NCBI RefSeq assembly: GCF_900880675.1
Contig: NC_044209.1
Coordinates: 30,298,030 to 30,362,029 of the forward strand
Direction of reading: 5' to 3'
Origin: Sparus aurata
Taxonomy: Eukaryota; Chordata; Actinopteri; Spariformes; Sparidae
Length of the DNA stretch: 64,000 bases
Every line of letters begins with the position of its first letter. Within the stretch, counting starts at the first letter, position 1. Shown here piece after piece: positions 15,299-28,300 of this stretch. The notes beneath the pieces are model-generated. The model was not told the DNA's origin. It made no database searches and was given only the letters and a program-made list of their open reading frames with translations. A program made the position numbers and the translations under genes.

Positions 15299-15304
15299 TT
15301 TATT
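15299..15304 (-). promoter_or_regulatory. Candidate CRHR1 poly(A) signal
   Basis: AATAAA on the minus strand lies about 1.0 kb after the CRHR1 stop (16317). The implied 3' UTR, about 15280-16316, includes a (CA)n tract at 15453-15485. Further AATAAA-like motifs near 16030-16050 could be used instead. Confidence 0.45.
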
Positions 15305-15452
15305 AGATATCAGACATCAGGGTCACATCATGTGCAATACACTCCACCCGGCCCAGTGAGACTGGTGATCAAAACGAGTTCTCATTGTCTCACTGAGTCT
15401 TCTCCTATTACAAATTAATTTAATCTGATTTATTATAAATTCAGTATTTACA

Positions 15453-15489
<37 letters not shown>

Positions 15490-16316
15490 GAGAATTTCCC
15501 TCCAGGTGACCTACAGGTACAAACTACTCTATGGTTACTATGGTTACTGTTGGTTGGGTCCACAGGAGCAGAACCGGACTGGAACAAAGATTTAGAGTTT
15601 AAATGACTGATCAGTAAAAACTAAATCTGCTCCTGGACGGCAATGTTTCATCAAAGTGAAAAATAATAATATTTTTATATTAAAGATATTTAAGCACAAA
15701 AAAAATGTTAAGTCGACAACATCGTCTGGCACTCCTGATCAGTTAATCAGAACCGGTTCTGTTTCAGTTGAAGATGATTAATTTGAATCAAACTGCTTTT
15801 ATTAAAAGTTTCAGTTTTTAACAATTTCACTTTTGAATTTGATTTTAGATGTTTAATACCCAGAGATCTGATAAAATGAAAACAACAACAATAACAATAA
15901 TTCAGTCATGTTGAACTGTTCAGGAGCAACAGATATTGATCAGATAATGATCAGAGGACCTGTTCAGTGTGTTGGAGCCCCTCCCGGTGGCGGCTCAGTA
16001 ATCAATATTATAATAGAGACAAATATAGCTCATATATAGCTAATCAATAAATAAACTTGATTACAGATCATGAACACCTCCAGCTGCTTGACATCACGAC
16101 TGTCTGTGACTTTGTGTAAGCAGCTGATTGGTCAAGTCCAGTGATTGGTCATCACATAAAGAGGGGCGGGGTCAGGCAGAGGCTCCCTCTGATTGGCTCC
16201 ACAAATCTGTGTCCTGCACTGTGATTGACTAATCTGATCTGATCCATTAGTAGTTTTAACCAGGTCCTGTCTCAGAGTGATTGGAATGACATCACAGCCT
16301 GTGATTGGATGAGGTG

Positions 16317-19300
16317 TCAGAGGTTGGAGGACTGTTTGATGCTGTGGAAGGACACTCTGCTTGGTGATGTCGGTATTGACGTGGCACGCACCGCCCGGCT
16401 GCGGAACGAGCTGCGGTCCTGCCAACGAATCCAACGCTTCCTGACCGCTGACCGCACCTGCACACAGACAGGTAGAAATGCCAACTTATGTCATCGTCAT
16501 ATAAAATATAGAGGTTCCAAAAGTCTGAGGAACCCGTTCAAGATTTGAGAGCAGCAGATCATTTACCTCACTGTTGAGGAAACAGTAGAACACCGAGACG
16601 AAAAAGCCCTGCAGAGACACAGAGGACCATAGTTAGCTGATTCAGAATTTCCCTTATTTGTCCCGTGAATGGGGAAATTTCTTCATCAAAGCAGCCAGAG
16701 ACAGTGTTATTGTAATAAACAATAATAATAGTAAAAGAGTAAACAATACAATAAAAAAGTAAGAAATAGAAACAGACTCATATACATATATATGTAAGGC
16801 AGTTGCCTATTTTGGTCAATAGATGGCGCTGTTGTATTATTTATGCCCTCAGGTGTTACGCGATTGTCACTGTTTGTCCTTTGCCAGACATGGTGTTTTC
16901 AGTTATTTGCTCCGCAAGGCCGCCATTTTGATTCAGTGTTTGTTTATGGTTTGTAAGGTTAGCACTATAGATAGTTCTCCACATCATAGTTAAATATCTT
17001 GACCATAAACAGTTAATACGCTGCCACCTCAAAGTCTCCCACGTCCCAATTTCCCAGAGGCACGAGTACAGCAGCCCACCATGAACCAGCCAGGTATCTC
17101 CCCTTACCCAACACAGGTTTATCAGCCTAGCCCCCAGGTCCCCACCGGCTATGCGGACCCCTCACCTGCGCCCCAAGCCCGCATGTCAAGTTTTCCAACA
17201 CCACACATTATGAGGAACCCCTCTACAGCTGAGCTGACCCCCCGAGGCACAGAGTATGGACAAATCCCCCAGTTGCACATGTTACAAGCCGCTGCCCAAC
17301 ACTCTCAGGTTTCCTTGCACTCATCTGCCACCAGTGCATGGGGCCCCACTGCAGCTGCACCCACCTCTCTGAATGCTACCCAGGCAACTTTTGACTACAC
17401 ACCTTCTTCCCACACCCAAGGCCCAGTACATCTACAGCCCCCTGCTTCAGCCCCTCAAGTCAGCATGTATCCTGATACAGTCCCCCAACCCACCCTCCTG
17501 CATCCACCCTCCATCCAGCACATGCACCCATTTTAGCTTCACTTCACTGGCTGCCCGTCCATTTTAGGATTCATTTTAAAATTCTTTTATTTGCTTTTAA
17601 AGCCTTGAATGGCCTTACCCCACCTTACATCTCTGAGCTGCTGCATCCCTACACTCCCAGCCGATCTCTCAGGTCAGCTGACCAGCTGCTCCTGACAGTG
17701 CTTAAAGCCAGGCTTAAGCTCAGAGGGGACCGAGCATTTTCCATTGCAGCTCCAAAGCTTTGGAATGGATTGCCACTGCACATCAGACAGGCCCCCTCCC
17801 TGTCTCATTTTAAAACTCTTCTTAAAACCCACCTCTTTTCTTTGGCTTTTGACACCTCGTAGAGTGCTGATTTTATGTGTTTCTATGTGATTTTATTTGT
17901 TTTTAGGTGTATACATGCATGTTTTCATCTCTGTTTTATCCTTTTGTGCAGCACTTTGTAAACCATGTGTTTGTTAAAATCGTGCTATATAAATAAAGTG
18001 GATTGGATTGGATTGGATGCACAACTAAATGCCCCTGTCAGAGCCACAGCCACCCCAGACCTCCCACCAGCAGCCTATGGCGGTTTCCTGCAAACTCATC
18101 AGGTAAAGAATGTCCAAGTCTTTACTGGTAATGCTGATTGCAAGATGCTTGTAGAGGACGGTATTTGTGACATGCAGTACCTCCTGGAGGCAATAGAGCT
18201 CCCCCTTCACCTTCACTTCTCCACGGTGATGCATCATCTGAGTGATGAGGCCAGAAAGCTGATCCTGAATCTGCCTCCCCATGACCAGACCCCTGAAAAG
18301 GCATTTGTGGAACTGAGGGCAGAGTGCGGTGACACACAGGGCTCCTTGGACCCTGCTAGCCGACTTCTATGAGTGTGGCCAGAGGCCAGGGGAGTCTGCC
18401 TGCTCGTATGCTATAGCACTGGAGGCAACATGGCGAGCTGTAGAAGAAACCCAGAGAGGTGGCAGGCCTTTCCCCGACTGTGACTGTAAACTCACCCAGC
18501 AGTTCTTAAGAGGACTAAATGATAAGGAGGTGTACGTTAGGATTGCTCCAATGAAACCCAGGCTTCTGGGCTTCCGGGAGCTACAAGATGAGCTCAGAAC
18601 TCTGGCAAAAGAAACAAAAAAGTTCCAGCCACTAAACAAATCCAGGAAGACCTACACTCAGGTCCAGGTTGCATCAGAGTGTAATTTAAATGTGAAGACA
18701 GAGAAAACTAAACATACATCAGAGTGGTCAGAGCTAACAGAGCTAGTTAAGAAATTAGCCCTTAGCCAAGAAGACCAGATTGCTAAGCTGACTGACCTTG
18801 AATCAAGGATTGCTGCTCCCTTCTCTGCCCCTGTCCCCCCACAAAAAGTCCGGCCATCCCCCCGGACCTACAACCCAGACTTCACCTGTCACATGCTACC
18901 GGTGTGGGAAGCAAGGACATATAGCCCGGGTTTGCAAAGCAGTGTTCCCAGATCCCAATCAGACATGGTCTCTCCAACCTCAGCCTATGACCCCTACAGA
19001 AGGGACCACACCCTACCCAGATCGGCCTTTAAACGGCTAGAGCCCATGGTCACCGGGGCAACTATGGGCAAGCAGCAAGACCCCCCACTGCAGGTGAAGG
19101 AGACTGGGGATGGAGGAGAGGGCACCCCCTTAGTGGGCCCAAGGAATGAGGGAGAGGTGGAAGTCAATGGAATGAGTGCAGGGCGCTCATTGATTCTGGT
19201 TCTCAGATAACCAGTATTACTCACAAATACTGGCGCATCCACCCCATCCTCCAGAAACGAAAGCTCCAGCCCTCTAGAATTCCCATTGAAGGTGCAGCCG

Positions 19301-22300
19301 GTCAGAGTGTAACCTACCATGTTGTCCTGCGCATTAACTTGAACGTGTTGGGGAAAGAGTTCAGGAAGGTGCCAGCATTTGTTGTAACTGACTCAGAGTA
19401 TCACTCCTCTGTCCCTCTGCTGGTGGACACTAATGTCCTCCGTGCCTCCAGAAGCCATCTCCAAGCAACCTATGGCCAGCAGTTCCCCCACCAGGTCAAG
19501 GAGTGCCATCCAGAGTGGTACACTTCTCTACTGGAGATTGGGAGCATCGAATCTTGTGATGTGGATGACATAGTGGGCCCTGCTGTGTACACTGGATGCA
19601 AAGTACACATCCCTGGAGGAAAGGAGATGGATTTAATGTGATAAAAGCTGGCCCACAAAGAAAGACTTACCCCCAATTTCCACTGGATACGTATCCGCTG
19701 CGTTGCGTCTCCGCCACGCCAGCGGAGCAGATACGTGTCAATCCCCACCAGGTCCGCTGCGCTGCGTATCAGCTCCGTCCCAGCTCCGGCAGTCCGTAGC
19801 CCTCCGGCACAGATACGCAGGACTCCTATATCTGCCGGATGCCGGAGCACGACACAGCAATTCAGCTGAATTTAGCACCGAGCAGACAGGAAGTCAAGCG
19901 CTAAAATAACAAACAGCATCCGGTTACCTTTCAAAATAAAACACTCCGTGTTGACACCAGCACACAAATCTCAAAAAACAGACAAACACAAGCTCTTCTG
20001 CTGATCCCTCTGTCGGGAACACTTCGTGTTATTGTTCTTAATAACACAGACCTATAACTGTGGTCGTGAGGGATTATGTGATTATCGCGGGAACTCCTCT
20101 GCTTCATGAGCCAGCTGTCTACCGTACTGCGCCGCAGCGGACTCAAACCGCAACCAGTGGGGATTGCCGGACGGTGGACGGCGGAGCAAAACCGGATCGG
20201 AGCTGCAACGCAGCGGACACGTATCCAGTGGAAATTGGGGGTAACACTGCAATGATTGAATGCCACTCCTCGCTGCAGCTCCCCCAAGACCTCTTAGTTG
20301 CCAAAGTCCTCGCTGATGTAAAGAGTGGACGTGCCCCTGTTAGACTGATGAACCTGTCCCAGCATGCTATTACCATCAAGCCTCACACACATCTGGCCAA
20401 CATTTCCCTCGTGGACAGTGTTGTGGACTTTTCAGACAAAAAGCAGGGCACTTGTCACAATGGTGGGGACAAAGATACATGCCTGAGTCTGGACCATGTC
20501 GTGGCAAGTTGTGGAGTGGACTTGAGTGAAGCAGCAGTCGAGAATGAGCATCAGCGCTCCCTCCTTTAAGATCTTGTGGAGAGGAAGGTGTGTAGGTGAG
20601 TTCTTCCAGCATCCCATGGACTATGGCCACACAAAGACAGTGCAGCACGAAATTCCTCTGGTTGATTCTAAGCCCTTTAGGCTCCCTTATCGCAAGATTC
20701 CCCCATCACTGTGGCAAGAAGTGAGAAAGTTGTTGATCGAGATGGAGGCTGCAGGAGTCATCAGGCCTAGTAAGAGTCCATATGCTTCACCTGTAGTGGT
20801 CGTGACCAAGTAGGAAGGCTCACAAAGGTTATGTATTGACTACCGAAAGCTAAACTCCTTCAGCAGGAGAGATGCCTTCCCCCTGCCCAGAATATAGGAG
20901 GCCCTGGAAGCTCTGGGGCAGGCAAAGTTCTTCTCTACACTTGACCTCACATGAGGTTATTGGCAGGTGGAGGTGTCGGAGCATAACAAACACAAGACAG
21001 CATTCAGCACAGCAGTGGAGCTGTTTGAGGCCAACCGAATGCCCTTTGGACTGCAGAATGCCCCCTCCATCTTTCAAAGACACTGACCTGGTGCTTTGGA
21101 GATCTGAACTTCACTCACCTCTTGATTTATCTTGATGACCTCATCATATTCTCTAAAACCTTTAAAGAGCATCTGGAAAGACTGCAGCTGGTGTTTGATC
21201 GGCTTAAGGAGCATGGCTTGAGGTTGAAACCCTGCAAGTGCCAGCTGATGAGACAGGAAGTGCAGCATCTGGGTCACGTGGTGTCTGCTGAGGGAGTCCG
21301 GGCAGACCCAGAAAAGATCAGCAGGGTTAAGGACTAGGTGAGGCCCACAAACCGCAAGGAAGTGCTGCAATTCCTGGGGTTCGCTGGATATTATAGGTGG
21401 TATGTGAGTGGATACTCCGCCCTCACTACTGGTGACCCCAGAAAGAAAAAAAGAGGCGGGAAGAAAAACCTGGCGCCTGACCCACCCTTTCTGTGGACAG
21501 ATGATTGCGAGGAGGCTTTCCAGACCCTGAAAGAAAGGCTGAAGACCGCTCCAGTGCTGGGCTATCCTGATTACAGCCTGCCTTTTGTTCTTTAGACAGA
21601 CGCCTCAGGGGAGGGGCTCGGCGCTGTCTTGGTTCAGGTCCAGGGGGGCACCAAGTGGGTCATAGCCTTCACCAGCAGAGGTTTGAGTCCAGCTGAGACG
21701 AGGTACCCCAGACACAAACCGGAGTTCCTTGCTTTAAAATGGGTGGTTACAGACAAATTCTATAACCACCTCTATGGGTGTAGATTCTCGGTCCTGACAG
21801 ACAATAACCCTCTCAAGTATGTCATATCCTCTGCAAAGCTGGATACTACGGGCCAGCGGTGGGTGTCTCGGCTGGCTGCCTTTGACTTTGACGTCCAGTA
21901 TAGGAGGGGCCAGAGCAACGCCGATGCCCTCTCCCGTATGTCCAACCAGGAGATCACCGAGATCCTACAAACATGCCCCCAGCAGGTGAGGTCCAGTGGG
22001 CCCAGGCAGGGTGTGGGACAGCACACAGGACCCAGTAAGCCCCACAAGCCAGAGCACATCTGCGTTGGAGAAACCCCATTCTCAACCCCCAGGACATAAT
22101 GAGCCCTTCAGAGACGTAGGGATGGAGTCACTGCCTGCCATGACGAAACAGGAGATTTGTGCGGGGCAGAAGGAAGATCCTGTTATTGTCCCGGTCTTGC
22201 ATTATAAGAGTCTGAACTAGAAACCAAGCCGCAGCGAGAGGATCAGTGGTGGTGGGCAGGTGGGCCTTCTCTTAAAGGAGTGGAGGAGGTTAGTAATAAG

Positions 22301-25300
22301 AGATGGTATCATGTACCGCCGCACCTGAGACCACCAAAGGGGAGTAGTGGAGCAGCTAGTACTGCCAGAGAAGCTGCCTGAATCGGTCAAGACTGCTCTT
22401 CATGACGACTCAGGGCACTTGGGTGTTGAGAGGACTGTGCAGATGATTTCACTGGCCACGGATGTTCCAGGAGATGAAGGCTTGGTGTGAGCAGTGTGAG
22501 AGGTGCTGCCTCAGAAAGACCCTAACTGCAGGTGTCAGGGCTCCCCTGGTCAGCATTCACAGCTGTGCCCCCATGGAGCTCGTATGCGTGGACTTTCTGA
22601 CTCTGGAGAAGTCGAAGGGTGGACAAGAAAATGTCCTCATCGTCACTGACCACTTCTCACGCTATGCACAGGCCTACCCCACCAAAGACCAAAAGGCCAA
22701 CACTGTGGCCAGAGTGCTGTGGAGAAACTTCTTCTGTCAGTTTGGTTTCCCTGCAAAATTACATGCAGACGAGGGGCGCAACTTTGAAAGTGCTGTTGTG
22801 AAGGAGCTGGCAAGTGTACTGGCATCACTAAGACCCACACAACCCCCTATCACCCCCGGGGCAACGGAACCACTGAAAGGTTTAACCGCACCCTCATGAA
22901 CATGCTTGGGACACTGGAGCCTCATCTGAAGCCCCGATGGCATGAGTATGTGGATGCAATGACACACGCCTACAATTGCACACGCCACGATTCTACGGGA
23001 TATACGCCGTACCTCCTGATGTTTGGCAGGCATCCCAAGCTCCCTGTCTATCTGATCTTCGGGCTCCATACCACTGATGAGCCATGTGAATATAGTGAGT
23101 ATGTCCAGACTCTGCATGACTGCCTGTTGCAGGCCTATGCCAAGGCTAATCAGACCTCTCACCAAGCCAAGGGACAACAGAAAAAATACTATGATCAAGG
23201 AGCAAAGAGTCAAGTCTTCAACCCAGGTGACAGAGTTCTTGTTAAAGAGTGTCATGTGGAGGGGCGGCAGAAACTGGGAGACAAGTGGGAGCCCCGGCCA
23301 TACATTGTGGTGAAGAAGCAGCCCAGCATACCCTGTGTATGTGGTGCGATCAGAAAATGGTGACATAGAGAGGGTGGTCCACCGCAATCTCAGTACACAG
23401 TTTATGTTTCTTCCAGTGGAGCAGGCCGGTGAAGTGATAATACAGGGAGATGATTCAGACACAGTGGAGGACTTGGAGGTGGACAACACGGAGGAAAATG
23501 TGGAGAAGTGTTTACCTGAGACAACAGAAGAACAGTTTGAACACGCAGGAATGGAGGAAGTTGATGTGGAGGCAGAACAAGTGAGTGAAGAAGAGGAGGA
23601 ACATGTAACAGCCAGGGCCACTATCCTGCATCCCAGTCCCAGTGTTCCAAGGAGGAACTTGCCGAGAAATCGACGTCCCCCCAAGAAACTGTCCTACGAG
23701 TCACGAACTGTGGAATCAGAGGAGGATCGGCAGAAGGTAGAAAGAGGATGGAAGCTGTGGCAGAGGGCCAAAGTGAGAAGAGCAGCAGGACACATGTAGC
23801 TTAACACAAAAAGAGCACCCACCTTAAAGTCTATGTAAAGCAAATTCAGCTATTTTCTTCTAAACACATTAAAAAGGTCATAAATGTATTTCCTTAAAAC
23901 ATGTAAAAAGCCATTCAACCATTTAGAATTTAATTTTGGAGCTCGGCTCACAAACTGTGTTTCAAAATTTCTGTGTTCAGGATTTAATGGGCGGGTCAGA
24001 AATCATGGCCGCATTACGTAACGCATTTGCGAAACCCGGCCCTGCTGCGGAAGTGGTATTAATACATGCAGCGCATTAGCTTCGGTGGTTTTTCCGCTCG
24101 CTCTCGAGTCTTGGATAGCATCTCTTAGAATAGTTTGCAGCTAGCTAACTGACTTCCTGTACGAGTGAGAACCGCGGAGTCTGAATTCTGTCCTGAGCCC
24201 CCGGTTCTAGTCTGTCTCCAGCCAGTACAATTAACATTCTGTGAGTACTTGTTCTTGAGGACTTTAATGCCCTCTTCAGCCTCCTAAACAGCTGTGGAAA
24301 AGATGTCTGGCTCAGCGGACTTCTCCCACCTCTCGGCCGTGGAGATGGGCGTTTCTCCAGAATCCTCAGTCTTAACACCTGGCTTCAGTCCACCTGCAGA
24401 ATCCACAACACTGGTTTCCACCGACAACTTCAACCTCTTCTGGAACCGTCCTTCCCTTTTCCGTCCCGACGGACTTGGTATAAATACATTCAGCGCATTA
24501 GCTTCGGTGGTTTTTCCGCTCGCTCTCGAGTCTTGGATAGCATCTCTTAGAATAGTTTGCAGCTAGCTAAGTGACTTCCTGTACGAGTGAGAACCGCGGA
24601 GTCTGAATTCTGTCCTGAGCCCCCGGTTCTAGTCTGTCTCCAGCCAGTACAATTGACATTCTGTGAGTACTTGTTCTTGAGAAGTTTGTCTTGCTAAGAT
24701 TGCCATCCACATAACAGAGCAGACATACAGTCTCTTTGAGAAAAAGATCCGAGCTACTGCTAGTTAGCATAACAGCTAAGCTAACCACAACAACATTTCT
24801 AACCATGCCTGGCGTGGACTCTGCGCTACTACAGCAAGCAAACAAAAAGATCTCTGACCTCAAGGATGATATCCGACGGCCCTCTGATGAACTCCAGAAG
24901 AAAGAGTCACTGCTATCCAACTTCGCGGATATAGCATCCATACAATCCAAAGAGATCGCTTCACTCAGTACAATCCTTCGGGACACGGTTGCTTGGGACC
25001 CAGCTACTGGCCCACAACTCTCCTCCAGCTCAACACCCAAGCCGCTGACAACGCCCGCTGCTCCTCTTCCCCAGATGAAGACGCCCGCTGCTCTTCTTCC
25101 CCAGATGACGACGCCCGCTGCTCCTCTTCCCCAGATGACGACGCCTGCTGCTCCTCTTCCCCAGATGACGACGCCTGCTGCTCCTCCTTGCCCGGCGGTG
25201 ACGCCGGCCGACCAAGATAACCTTCCTCGCCCGGGTCTAACCCAGCGGCTCCCATCCCGGTCCAAGATCCCCGCCTCACGGCGCCGGATCCTGAGAGATG

Positions 25301-28300
25301 CCGTAAAGCGGTGCTCAGGTGCTCTTCCCCACACCAAGCCGGCTACTGATGCCATCCCAAGGGATGTAGCTACTACACGGCCACAGCACTCCCCTGCTCG
25401 GTCACAGAGTACTGAAAGCTCACAGTCATCATCTCCTCATCCTCTCTTTACTCCTTCCACACTAATCATTGGTGACTCAATCACAAGGAAAATTCGCTTT
25501 TTCAACGCAGCCACACACTGCTTTCCTGGAGCCACAGTCCCGGTTATCCTTGATAAGCTTCCCGTCCTACTATGCTCTCTCCCATCATCTATTAACCGAG
25601 TAATAGTTCATGTTGGATCCAACGACACGGCTCGTCGGCAGTCGGAGCTGACTAAAAAGGACTTTAATGCCTTCTTCAGCCTCCTAAACAGCTGTGGAAA
25701 AGATGTCTGGCACAGCGGACCTCTCCCAACTCTCGGCCGTGGAGATGGGCGTTTCTCCAGAATCCTCAATCTTAACACCTGGCTTCAGTCCACCTGCAGA
25801 ATCCACAACATTGGTTTCATCAACAACTTCAACCTCTTCTGGAACCGTCCTTCCCTTTTCCGTCCCGACAGACTTAACTCGAACAGTCCCAGTAGCACAG
25901 TATTAGCAGCTAACATCCAGCATGCTATCCAGACCGCTGCTCCACGTGATTGACAACTAACCTGCCCCACCCTCCACCTGGAGCCTTCTTCTTCTTCTCC
26001 ACCTACTCTTACAGCACATAGCACTGTGTCTCTCACCAGCTCCCCCTGGGAGCCAACCCAGGTACTGACACTCCCCATGGCTCAATGCCCCAACCATGGC
26101 CCACCATCTCCCTCTGGCTGTCATAAAGCTACTTCCACTGCTGTGATTAATTCGATTCCAATTCCTGTTGTTATTTCACATTGCAAATCAATACACCTGC
26201 ACAGGTGTAATCGAACTATTGATCACAGTGTGCTTGCTATCCCAGCCAGATCAGCTAACACCAAAGCTCACACCAGCAATCTAACCTTTGGGTTATTTAA
26301 CATCCGCTCACTGGCCAACAAGGGACCTCTGCTCTTTGATCTACTGAATGACCGTAAGTTTGATTTCTTTTGCCTGGCAGCAGCCTAATGACTTTTCACA
26401 CCTTAATCAAACTATTCCTCCTGGATTTGTCTACTCATCACAACCTCGTACCTCTGGCAGAGGGGGTGGCCTGGCGATACTATACAATCAAATATGGAAA
26501 GTGTCCTCCATCACAGTGCCCGTTTATCCCTCATTTGAGTCCATTGCTCTACAAATCAAGGGCCCAACTCCTACTATTCTAGCCACTATCTATCGACCAC
26601 CCAAGCCGGATAACGCCTTCCTACAGGAATTCTCAGCCTTCCTAACGTTGCTACGTGACAAAGGACTTTACCTCATGCCTCGACAGCTTTGGACTACAGC
26701 AACATATTGACTTTCCAACACACTCCAAAGGACACATTCTTGACCTAATCTGCTGCTCTGGTGTAACCCCCCTAAACTGTTGTGCCTCACATCTGCCCAT
26801 CTCAGACCACAAACTAATATCCTTTGATGTTATGCTAAGATTATCCAGGACAAACGTGCCTCGCTCTATCTCCTTTCGAAACATCAAAGATATTGACTTG
26901 TTATCTACCACAGATGAACTGGTATCCTACTACAATCTCGGACTTCAGCGACTGCTAAATACTCTTGCGCCTCTGAAAACAAGGTCTGTTTCCTTTGCCC
27001 ACTCTGCTCCTTGGTTTACACCAGTGCTACGCCAGCTCAAAACCAAAGGCCGTCGCCTGGAACGCCTTTATGACAAAACCGGCCTAGTAGTGCACAAAGA
27101 AATGCATCATAATCACATACTCCAATACAAGGATGCTATTTCTCTAGCCAAAACCACATACTACTCAACCTTAATCAGGACAGTGGATGGGAACACTAAA
27201 ACCCTGTTCTCAACCATCAACAATATCCTGAAACCACCGGATGCCCTACCTCCTCACCTACTCACAGCTGCACAGTGTGACAACTTCATGACCTTCTTCA
27301 ATGCCAAAATTGAAAACATTCACGGACACTGACTGCTTCAAATAACTCTACACCCTCCCTGCACTCTCTGCCCACATTCTCCATCAGCTCTCCACTTGCC
27401 AGTTTCAAACTGCCCACTGTCTCCGAAATAACCAGACTCATCTTCAAATCCAAATCATCTACCCGCCAATTAGACCCCCTGCCCACCTACCTGGTAAAAA
27501 GCTGCATGCCTGCCTTGTCCTCTCTCATAGTTGATATCATTCATTCCTCATTGACTTCTGGTGTTGTTCCATCATCACTAAAGACTGTTGCAATTACTCC
27601 AACTATCAAGAAACCTGGTGCAGACCCAAATGATTTGAACAACTTCCGTCCCATCTCAAACTTGCCATTTATCTCGAAAATACTCGAAAGAACTCAACTA
27701 AACACCCATCTGTCTCACTACAATCTCTTTGAACAATTTCAGTCTGGCTTTCCTGCCCATCATAGCACTGAGACAGCCCTCGTGAAAATCACAAATGACC
27801 TTTTGATGGCATCTGACTCTGGCTTACTCTCCATCCTGGTTCTGCCCGACCTCAGCGCAGCCTTTGACACTGTCTCACATGACATCCTCCTGGACAGGCT
27901 GGCCTTCATTGGAATCACTGACATCCCTCTGGCTTGGCTTATATCCTATCTCACTGGTCGCACACAATTTGTCCAACTCAAGAACCTAAGATCTTCCTCC
28001 TCTCCAGTCTCCAACGGTGTTCCCAAGGGCTCTGTCCTTGGCCCCCTCCTGTTCACTATCTACCGTCTGCCCCTTGGACACATCCTCAGGAAATTCCATA
28101 TTCAATTCCACTGCTATGCTGACGATACACAGCTTTATATCTCCACCAAGCCTTCTTCCACTCTACCACCCACAGCTCTATCCAACTGTCTACTGGAGAT
28201 TAAATCATGGTTCTCACTCAACTTCCTTAAACTGAACAGTGACAAAACCGAGGTCCTCCTCATTGGCACCAGATCCACCCTGGCAAAGTACAACCCCTTC

